From: Monoraphidium neglectum
Lineage: Eukaryota > Chlorophyta > Chlorophyceae > Sphaeropleales > Selenastraceae
DNA length: 11,045 nt
Reading direction: 5' to 3'
NCBI RefSeq assembly: GCF_000611645.1
Contig: NW_014011963.1
Location: 2,219 to 13,263, forward strand
The translations under genes and the position numbers were made by a program. Below, in pieces: positions 1 to 11,045 of this stretch (its first letter is position 1; each line of letters opens with the position of its first letter). The notes under the pieces were generated by a model that was not told the origin of the DNA, searched no databases, and worked only from the letters and a program-made list of their open reading frames with translations.

Positions 1-3000
1 GTCCAGGGTCCACCAAAAAGTCGCTGACCACCAGCAGGCACGCCAGCAGCCGCCGCTCCCGCCCGGCGCCCCCGCTGCCGCCTACCCCTCCCCCTGCGCC
101 CCCACCGCCGGAGGCGCGCGCCAAGCAGGGCACGAGCAGCGGCGCCGCAGCGGCGGCGCTCGCCCGGTACACGCCACGCGGCGCCGACGAGAGCAAGGCA
201 GCCGTCGACAGCGCAAGCCCGTACTGCAGAGCATCCAGCCTCGCATCGACGCCGTTGCCACTTTCGCCAGCTGTGCCCGCGGCTCTTGCCGCGGCCGCCG
301 CCGCGGCCGCCGCGGCCGAGCGCTCGTTCAGAGCGCCAAGCGCCAGCAGAAACGCCTTCTGCTGCCACAACGGCCGCGAGCGCGCGCGGCAGGCGCGGGC
401 GTCGACGCGCCAGGCCTCAGGGCCGCCACCATCGGACAGCAGCACCTCAAAAAGCTGCGCCACGGCCTCCGCCACCCACAACACGGCCCCGCCGCCGCCG
501 TCCCCGCCGCTGCCCTGAACGGGGCTGCCGGCTGCACCCGGCAGCAGATCGAGCGCGAGGCTCGCCAGCTCGCGCCACGCGTCACTCCGAAGCATCGCCA
601 GGCCCCGAGCCATCCAGGCAACGCACGAAACGCCCGCCAAGACCGTGCCCGCCGCTTCCACAGTCGATGCCGAGCCTGCCCCCGCCCCGGGACCCGCCCC
701 CGCCCCGTCCTGCTGCTGGCGCCGCTCCTGCTGCTGCAGCGCCGCCGCCGCCGCCGTGATGGCGGGCAGAAGCATGTCTCTGGTAAGCGCGAGGGCAAAG
801 TTCTCTGCGCCTGTGGCCCCGCCGGGCGGCTGCCACTTATTCAACAAAGCCCCAAGCGCCACAGCCGCAGGCCGCCGCGCGGCGCCTGCACCAGCGTCAA
901 GCGCGACGCGCGCGAGCGCCTCTGCCGCGCCAGAGATGCTGGCGCCGCGCAGCAAGTCTGGGCGGACGCCGATCAGCAGCGCCGCCGCCAGGGCCGCATC
1001 AGCGGCGCCGCGCCCACCGCCGCCCACCCCACCATCTATCTGCAGCGTGGTGGCGGCCGCCGCTGCCCATTCGCAGGCGCTGAGCAGGAGCGGCGCCTGC
1101 GCGTCGGCGCCGCATCGTGCCGCCAGCTGGCTCAGCAGCAGCAAGGCGGGCTGTGTTGTGGCATCCTCCCCGCCGTCTTCGCCCCAAAGCGCCCCCGCCG
1201 CCGCCTCGCCTGCGCCTGTCGCTGCTGCCGTCGTCGGCTCGCCCGTGGCGCGGCCGCCACTGTGCCGCTGCCGCAGCGCATGGAGGAGCTGGGCCACCAT
1301 GTCTGCCGCTTGCGCGGCCTGCCGCGGCGGCAGGTCAAGGGGCAGCTGCGCCAGGGCGTGGCGGTGGATGGACTGGAGATATTGCAGCAGCAGGGCCTGC
1401 GATATGTCGATTTGGGTGTGGCAAGCACAAATGGTCACGTCAGTGCATTCAGAGGATTGAGTTGGGGTGCGTTGAACGTAGAAGCTTGCATCGAGGGCTT
1501 GAGAGCTCCAAGGCAAGTTGTATTGACAAACCAGCAAAATTTGTTTGCAAGTTGCGAGAAGCCCCGTGCGGCCGGCTGGAGTTGCCCCACGCGCGTTCAC
1601 AGCAGCTGTTGACCAGATCAAACCAGAGCGCGCACAGGCGCTGGGCTGCTCCCCCTCTGCAGGGGCCCAAGGCTGCCATTGCGTCGCCTCAATCATGACA
1701 TCACCTGCTGATCTGGCGCCCCCTGCTCCCAAGCCGCAAGCCCCTCCACCACCAGCGGCTGCAGCCACGCCAGCAGCTGCCACGCGCCCCCGTGCTCGCC
1801 GCCCGCCAGCAGCTGCAGCACAGACAGCGCGCGCGCCGCCGCCGGCGACCGCAGCGCCGGCAGGAGCTGCGCCTCGACGCACGCGGACACCGCCGCCGCC
1901 ACGCTGCCGTCTGCTGCCGCGGCGCTGCCGCTCTCTGCGCTCGCCAGCTTCTCCAAGGCCGCCATCGCCTCTGCGGACGGCGCCACTCGCCGGTCCCAGT
2001 CCAGCCACAATTCAACAGTGGGCTCGTCGTCACTCGAGCCATCTGTAACAGCAGTTGGCCCCGTGTCACCACCCCCGCCAGGCAGCCGCAGCGCGTGCTG
2101 CACGAGCCGCGCCAGCGACTCCCGCAGCTGCGTCGCCGGCAGCCGCAACGACCCGCCCGCCTCGAGCAGCAGCAGCTGCAGCCGCAGCCGCAGCGCCCAG
2201 ACCCTGGCCTGGGCCGCCTCGCCGCCCCCGGCGACGCCGTCCGCCCCCGCCTCGCCTGCCGCGTCCACGCGCCGATCGAGCAAGGACAGCAGCGCAGCGA
2301 CGCGCGGCGCGCGCTGCTGAAGCGGGTGCGGCGCCCCAAGGTCGCCCGCTCGGGCCTCGGGCGGCGCCGAGGCCACTGCGGAGAGCACCGCGTGCAGGAC
2401 GGCGAGGCCGCCGCCGAGCGTCGCGCCGGCCGGGTCCAGCGGCTGCACGGGCGCGCCGTAAGCGCCGGCGGCGGGGCCTGCGGCCGTGGGCTCCGGGCCG
2501 AGCAGGGCGACAAGCAAGGGGTCGATGATGGCTGTGCAGGCGCCCGCGCAGCCGAGGGGCCCGGAGGCCGCCACCTGGAGTGGTTGGGTGGGTGGAGGAT
2601 GGGGACGGGTGTCGTCGGCCACCGCTGGGGCCATGGGCAGAATAGTAAGCAGCTGCCTTGCACCTGCGGAAGCTGGTCGGGCCAGCTGTTCTGCCAGCAT
2701 ATATTGACGCCTCATCAGTCATCAAAGCCGCGGCACAAGGCACATGCCACCTCCACCCGGCCGCGGGCTGTCCATGAGGGCGCTCCCTCGCGCGCGCTGC
2801 CATCATTTCGACCAACAGAGCCCCGACCCACCGCGCCAAGCGCGTCGGCGATGCACGCGAGCCGCCGCGCCGGCCGCCCGCGCAGCGCCGCGAGCGTGCC
2901 CCCAGCACTTGCGCCGGCGCCAGCGCCGGCGCCAGCGCCGGCGCCGGCGCCCCCGTCAGGATTACTGATGGCGAGGTACCGCTGCAGGTCCTCGAACGCC

Positions 3001-5463
3001 ACGTCAGCGAGCGCGGTCCCGTCCAGCTGGCCGGGGCCAAGGGCAGCCGCGCAATCGCGCAGCGCCGCCGCGGCGCGCCGGGCTGCTTCGCGGGCCTCGT
3101 CCAGGTCATCCTCAGGGCAATCCTCCAGGGTGGCCGGGGCCAGCAGCTCCTGCTTCAGCATGAGCCAGACCTGGCGCGATGTGATTGCGGTGCGCGGGGC
3201 CATTGCTCAGGGGGGTCGTGCGGGCGGCGACGCGGGGGTGCGGCGGGTCGCGGGGGGTCGAGGGCGCCGTTGCGGAGCGCGGTTTGCAAGCGGGGTGATT
3301 GGGCGGTGCTGGTGGCGGCAATACAAGGGACCCCTTGATGGTGGATTGGCAGGAGGACGGCGACATGGCAACGGTGTGCTGTACCCCTGTGTCTGGGGCC
3401 CCTGGCCCTCCCCAGCTTGTATCAGGCCCCCATCACACACGCACAGACGCGCGCACACACATGCGCGCGCACCTGGCTAAGGTGATCGGCCATAACGCCA
3501 GGCCCCCAGCCGCGGCAGCACAGGGGAAGCGCGTCCAGAGAGTCCACCTTTGATTCGCTGCGGCGTCATCGCAGTCGGGTATGAGTGTGGGGTGGGGAGG
3601 TACAGATCCCGAGTCGGCGCGCGGCAGGGCAACTGACAGGAGCATGTGTGCGCCGCCTGCGCGTCTTGCCGGTGAGCAGCATGCAGCATGATACATGCCC
3701 TTGCCACATGCTTATTTGCGCACACATTTTGCAGCGACTGCACACACACTCACACAAGAGCTCGCACACAGCTCGCACACAGCACACCAACCTCACACAG
3801 ACCAACATATCACATGCACTCCTCCAACTCACTCATGCAGCTCGGCAGACACACACGCGAACGCCGCATCACATGTGCGTTCCCAAATCAACGCACCTGA
3901 GAGTGGACCCCAGCTTCTCCGCCAGCAACGGCAGCGCCAGCCCAGCAAACTCGGGCGCCGCCGCCATGCAGCCCGCCACCGCGTCCGCCAGCTGCCGCCG
4001 CGTGATGGCCTGCGGGTCCCCTTTCTTCGGCGTGAACCTCACCGGGAAGTAGGGCTCCACCGCGACCTCGAACAGCTCGGCGGCCTCCGCCTCGAATTCC
4101 CCGCGGTGGCGGCCGCACGACGGCGAGCCGTACACCGCGCACGCGGCGCGCACGCACGCAAAGGCGAGCAGCAGGCACCGGGGGTCGTTCTCGCCCTCGA
4201 CCAGGGCGGCAGTCCTGGCCGCAAGATTGAGGCGGCCATCCAGCACCAGGCGCTCGCCGTAGCCCTGGGGGTGCAGGTGGGGCCGGCCAAGAATTCCCAG
4301 GTTCGCCCGTCCCTTGCTACGCGCCGCGTCAGCGCAGCGCACAGGAAGTGCGCAGGCAAGCAGCTGGCGCGAAGCTGCCACGCACATACAAGCCACACCG
4401 GTGGACAAGGGCCCACCATCGCCATCCCCTCCTCGTGCCACACCTGCAGCAGCAATAGCCACAGCTGCAGCCCTGTCTGCCGCCCGGTCACTGTCAGTGC
4501 CGGCAGCTGCACGCTGGCCGCGAGCGCCTGCGCAACGCGAACCGCAAGCGCCGGCTTGGCCGCGATGGCGGCGCCGCTGCTGGCGCCGGTCAGCAGCTTC
4601 AGGCAGCCCTCCAGCGCAGCCTTTGCGCACGCCCTGGGTGGTGGCCAGCATGCGAGTCGTGGCGGGGAAGGGATATGGCTCCAAGGACGCTAGACGCACA
4701 GCACAAGAGGAGTCCCGTGGGCATGTGCGCATGGCAGTTGTCAAGAAGCTATCTCACTGTATGAAAGCGATGGGTCAAGAGGGTATGCTAGGGAAAGCAG
4801 CCACAGGTTGCTGCCTTGTTGGGTGCGGTACCCACCAGTCCTCCAGCTTGCTGCAGAAAAATCCTGTCAGGTGATCCACCTCTGGTGGCTGCAGCACGGC
4901 GTCGCCTGCAGCCTGAAGTGAGCGCGTGTGTGTACACAGGGGCACGTTGCAAAGTGACAAGCTGCTCTACAGGTTTGGATGTGCACTGGCGCGGCGGCGT
5001 GCTCGGTGCGTTCGACATCCAGTTCGCGGGCACCCCTGCCTTGCACACCTCACCACGCAGCCGCCAATATCCAACATATTTGCTGCGCACCCGCACGACC
5101 AGTTGCACCGCCCGACAGCGCAGCTCGTCATCGTCTGCATCTGTCAGAGGTTCCCTGAGGGCAGTGACCTAGGCGGTGAGCAAGTGCAGGCAGGGGGAAG
5201 CGCGCGTGGTGGGCGCAGGGCAGCAATTGAAAAGCGGCGGGGTTGTGTCATCAGGGACGGCGAATCAGCGGGGCTTCTGCTGACCTGATGTATTCCATGC
5301 ATTACTCTTATCAGTATGCGACCAATCCTGTGGCGAACAGGCTCACCAGCTGCACGAACGGGACCCCAGCCTTTAGCTGGGCCACGATCTTATCAGCCAG
5401 GTCCCTTCTTTCTCCTTCTTCTGCATCTTCTCTTATGTACTGCAAGGCCCAGGCCTCCAACAT
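1..5463 (-). CDS. MMS19: MMS19, CIA targeting-complex HEAT-repeat protein (9 exons, 3' end cut by window)
   Basis: Exons on the minus strand: 5463-5347, 5168-5091, 4912-4836, 4633-4444, 4264-3897, 3557-3473, 3170-2832, 2574-1705 and 1396 to the left edge. Phases agree at all eight junctions, giving 1173 codons without a stop; the C-terminus is missing. The start ATG at 5463 gives MLEAWALQYIREDAEEG, in register with MMS19 N-termini. Diagnostic segments are EGENDPRCLLLAF (about 178-190), ELFEVAVEPYFPVRFTP (about 217-232), ESKVDSLDAL just after the exon 5/6 junction, AAVALGALLNKW (about 885-893) and an AWMARGL region near 970; these match the N- and C-terminal MMS19 domains. Known role: with CIAO1 and CIAO2B it delivers Fe-S clusters to XPD, DNA polymerases, primase and other nuclear enzymes. 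Oddities are a (Gly-Ala) run near residue 380, an Asp/Ser-rich segment in exon 8, and Ala/Gly expansions in exon 9. Intron 8 has a weak acceptor, and retaining it would stop translation three codons later. Confidence 0.9.
2911..2951 (-). repeat. GC-only minisatellite encoding a Gly-Ala run in MMS19 exon 7
   Basis: A roughly 12-base unit (gccggcgccagc) recurs about three times, encoding alternating Gly and Ala near residues 379-393. It interrupts helical-repeat sequence between YLAISNPDGG and GTLAALRGRPARRL, where a surface loop is expected. Confidence 0.85.
3447..3472. repeat. 26-bp perfectly alternating purine-pyrimidine tract at MMS19 intron 6 donor
   Basis: Every base from 3447 to 3472 alternates purine and pyrimidine, mostly CG and CA steps, which favours Z-DNA. 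On the minus strand the tract begins exactly at the donor GT of MMS19 intron 6 (CCAG|GTGCGC). Confidence 0.85.
3720..3868 (+). repeat. CA-rich low-complexity sequence in MMS19 intron 5
   Basis: The plus strand is dominated by CA steps and includes a tandem 11-base unit (agctcgcacac) near 3760-3785. On the transcribed minus strand this is GU-rich intron sequence. The intron (3558-3896) shows no coding segment. Confidence 0.7.
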
Positions 5464-5511
5464 CGTAGCCTGCGGTGATCTTCAGCCCCGCGCTCTGATC
5501 TCAAAGACACT

Positions 5512-5517
5512 TTACAT
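5512..5517 (-). promoter_or_regulatory. AUG-UAA start-stop element in the putative MMS19 leader
   Basis: ATGTAA occurs 48 bases upstream of the MMS19 initiation codon on the same strand. If the transcript starts further upstream, this is a minimal upstream open reading frame with no elongation codons. Such elements can reduce downstream initiation. The transcription start is unknown. Confidence 0.35.
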
Positions 5518-5605
5518 CAATGATGCTGGAAATATTATCACAGCTTCATGCAGTAACTGCGCACTATGCAATCGTGGGCCATGCTCCTGTACATAGTCAC
5601 CTGCA

Positions 5606-5632
5606 GTCACCATGGTGACGTGGTCCACGTGG
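5606..5632. promoter_or_regulatory. 14-bp palindrome followed by a G-box (CACGTG)
   Basis: GTCACCATGGTGAC at 5606-5619 is a perfect palindrome. Six bases later CCACGTGG (5625-5632) is a second palindrome containing the CACGTG core bound by bZIP and bHLH factors in plants and algae. The pair sits about 145 to 170 bases upstream of the MMS19 ATG, between the presumed helicase poly(A) site and the MMS19 start. A regulatory role is inferred from position and sequence. Confidence 0.4.
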
Positions 5633-5705
5633 GAGCCGTTTCCTCACAACCTCTTTTCAAAGGTGATGCACTGCATGGGGCTCACTGAGCCTGCAAAATG
5701 GTTCA

Positions 5706-5710
5706 TTACA
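5706..5710 (-). terminator. Candidate poly(A) signal TGTAA for the helicase gene
   Basis: Minus-strand TGTAA lies about 406 bases past the helicase stop codon. TGTAA is the usual near-upstream polyadenylation element in green algae, normally 10 to 20 bases before cleavage. Another TGTAA at 5512-5516 is closer to the MMS19 ATG and more likely falls in its leader. The 3' end has not been seen, so this is a prediction. Confidence 0.5.
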
Positions 5711-6115
5711 ACCCCCAAAGACATGCTCCCGTTCAGCTAGAGCTGGCATGCCTGTCGTCAGCTTCCGGCACCTCACCCCCGCCATCCACACCCCCCCCCT
5801 TTTCCCACCCCTCCGCCAAAGCTCCACCACCGCCCTCTCTTCTTCGACACAAAGGCACAGGTGGCGCGTAATAACACGTGTGTGCCGGCTTTTAAAAAGC
5901 GGTGGCAGCGCCGGGCAATGCAGTGCGCTCGTTTCCATGGTCGACACACTGCACCAGCACATTTCAAGCTAGCAGCTGTGCAGGACTGCGCAAGCCCCAG
6001 CTCCATTTCACCTCTCCAATGGACCACGTGAGTGGAGAAAATTTGAGAGACGAAACGCACATATACACAAGTCTGGCACTCCGACATGTCCAGGTCCACT
6101 GATGAGAACAACTGC

Positions 6116-10209
<4,094 letters not shown>

Positions 10210-10580
10210 GAGCAGCGGCCGCTGCAGGTGGGGTTGGTACCGCCGAGGGAAAAACTGGGCTCATGAGGAAGGAAGTCGGCGCACGCAGCGGCGACAACAG
10301 GCGGCGGTGCGGCGGCTGAGCAGTGCGGGTCCGAGGAGCGCCGTCATGGCTCATCAAAAGTCGGATTGACCTGAATCGTGCCATACAATAGCCACAGCGG
10401 GCATCCAGTTGAGGCTCAAGAGGAGAACGATCAGACCGGCGGCAATCCCACTTGTTACTCACCACGTTATTGTTAAGACACCACGCCAACCAGTTAAAAT
10501 AGCTCGTAACACCACGGATGGGCCGGCTGTGCCGTGTGGTCTCGGCGCAGCCTTGCACGAGGCTACCGCACGGCGCTGCG

Positions 10581-10610
10581 TTATATAAACTAAACTGTTT
10601 CCTGAAACAG
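10581..10610. promoter_or_regulatory. TATA-like box plus interrupted palindrome
   Basis: TTATATAA at 10581-10588 is self-complementary, so it could serve either strand. Six bases further on, CTGTTTC (10595-10601) and GAAACAG (10604-10610) form a 7-bp inverted repeat with a two-base spacer. The box lies about 370 bases upstream of the helicase ATG. It may belong to the helicase promoter, to a divergent plus-strand transcript, or to neither. Confidence 0.35.
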
Positions 10611-10666
10611 GTCTCTACCGCGTCTGACCTTGTGAGTTAGCTGTCAGCAACATTTGCCAGCAGGCA

Positions 10667-10693
10667 CAGCTTCTTTTGGGGCAGCTTCTTTTG
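10667..10693 (+). repeat. 12-bp direct repeat, period 15
   Basis: CAGCTTCTTTTG occurs at 10667-10678 and again at 10682-10693. The repeat is pyrimidine-rich on the plus strand and lies about 60 to 85 bases beyond the interrupted palindrome. Its function is unknown. Confidence 0.7.
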
Positions 10694-11030
10694 CCTTCCA
10701 GGTTGCTCGTTGGTGCTGCCTTGTGATATGCAAACAAATGGCTGAGGAAGGCTTCAGACTAAAACAATTCACTATAGACAAAATTCCGTCGTAGCATGCA
10801 AGCATGGACGAGGGTCCGATTACCGTGGGGCTCCTGAAGGTCACCACCGTAGACACCGCACAGGGCAGATGTGGCAAGCAGCAGTGTGCTCAAAGCGAGT
10901 GGGGTCACTATGACACAGACACCTGATACGCCAGACACCCTGTTGCCAAGCGTGTGCCTTGCCCCATACATTGCAACCCGCTTGAGGGCGATTCTTGCCA
11001 GCCATGTCATACTCTTTCAAGGACACGACT

Positions 11031-11045
11031 GATAGATAGATAGAT
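11031..11045 (+). repeat. (GATA)n microsatellite at the right edge
   Basis: Almost four GATA units run to the end of the window, so the full length of the repeat is unknown. Confidence 0.8.

Larger units (their letters stand above)
5464..6115. other. Intergenic region: helicase 3' UTR and MMS19 promoter
   Basis: About 650 bases separate the helicase stop from the MMS19 ATG. From the right, it should hold the helicase 3' UTR (including a C-rich tract near 5786-5800), a TGTAA motif, then a lower-GC stretch (about 5500-5720) with a palindrome and G-box. Short open frames on both strands look random. No gene is supported. Confidence 0.7.
10210..11045. other. Region upstream of the helicase gene: promoter, 5' leader, no supported gene
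   Basis: GC falls from about 10380 rightward, and codon patterns in the short open frames look random. The stretch should hold the helicase promoter and leader. It contains a TATA-like palindrome, an interrupted palindrome, a short direct repeat and a GATA microsatellite. An upstream ATG near 10352 opens a frame that overlaps the helicase start out of frame; it matters only if the leader is that long. I cannot place a gene end or start here with confidence. Confidence 0.6.

Noticed and set aside
645..1460. 271-codon plus-strand open frame
   Set aside because: It lies antisense to MMS19 exon 9, which is open on the minus strand from 1396 to the window edge and carries conserved MMS19 segments.
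2695..2735. C-box-like TGATGA in MMS19 intron 7 as a possible snoRNA
   Set aside because: No suitably spaced D box (CTGA) or terminal stem follows, and similar motifs in MMS19 intron 1 also lack a partner.
2066..3109. 347-codon minus-strand open frame
   Set aside because: It is out of frame with the conserved MMS19 reading and is a shadow of exons 7 and 8.
2715..3203. A separate small minus-strand gene starting at Met 3203
   Set aside because: The Met lies inside MMS19 intron 6. Protein continuity starts at the acceptor at 3170 (VWLMLKQELL), and the frame past 2832 is intronic.
1792..3480. 562-codon plus-strand open frame
   Set aside because: It is antisense to MMS19 exons 7 and 8 and crosses their intron. 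It is Arg/Ala/Pro-rich, as expected from reading GC-rich coding DNA backwards, with no recognisable domain.
3695..4693. 332-codon plus-strand open frame
   Set aside because: It spans MMS19 introns and exons 4 and 5 in antisense, and its start is CA-repeat sequence.

Overview
This window looks like nuclear DNA from a unicellular green alga, probably a GC-rich, Chlorella-like trebouxiophyte. The evidence is very high GC in exons, Ala/Gly/Gln-rich low-complexity protein segments, many short spliceosomal introns (about 175 to 540 bp) with G|GTG donors, and TGTAA motifs of the kind green algae use for polyadenylation. Both recognisable genes have plant-type relatives. The class-level placement is an inference; no marker gene is present.

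The window holds two protein-coding genes, both on the minus strand and arranged head to tail. The right-hand gene (10209 down to 6116, eight exons, about 619 codons) encodes a DEAD-box RNA helicase of the Dbp3 / plant RH5 type, a nucleolar 60S ribosome-biogenesis factor. All helicase motifs are intact. The gene ends in an 18-base terminal exon. The left-hand gene (5463 down to the left edge, nine exons seen, at least 1173 codons) encodes the HEAT-repeat protein MMS19, the targeting subunit of the cytosolic iron-sulfur cluster assembly (CIA) machinery. Its extreme C-terminus lies beyond position 1. I rebuilt both genes by finding conserved protein segments and joining them at GT/AG sites whose phases agree.

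Between the genes (5464-6115) lie the helicase 3' UTR, a candidate TGTAA poly(A) signal at 5706-5710, and the presumed MMS19 promoter, which has a 14-bp palindrome, a G-box core and an AUG-UAA start-stop element. To the right of the helicase (10210-11045) is a lower-GC stretch with a palindromic TATA-like box, an interrupted palindrome, a short direct repeat and a terminal GATA microsatellite. I see no convincing gene there, although it could carry the start of a divergent plus-strand transcript.

The two genes are not an operon and need not act together: one serves ribosome assembly, the other Fe-S delivery to DNA-maintenance enzymes. I found no mobile element, CRISPR array, rRNA or tRNA, and nothing that amounts to a new biological system. 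The points most worth checking concern splicing: uniform G|GTG donors, a (GT)n tract at one helicase donor that could give a four-codon insertion, and a Z-DNA-prone tract abutting an MMS19 donor.
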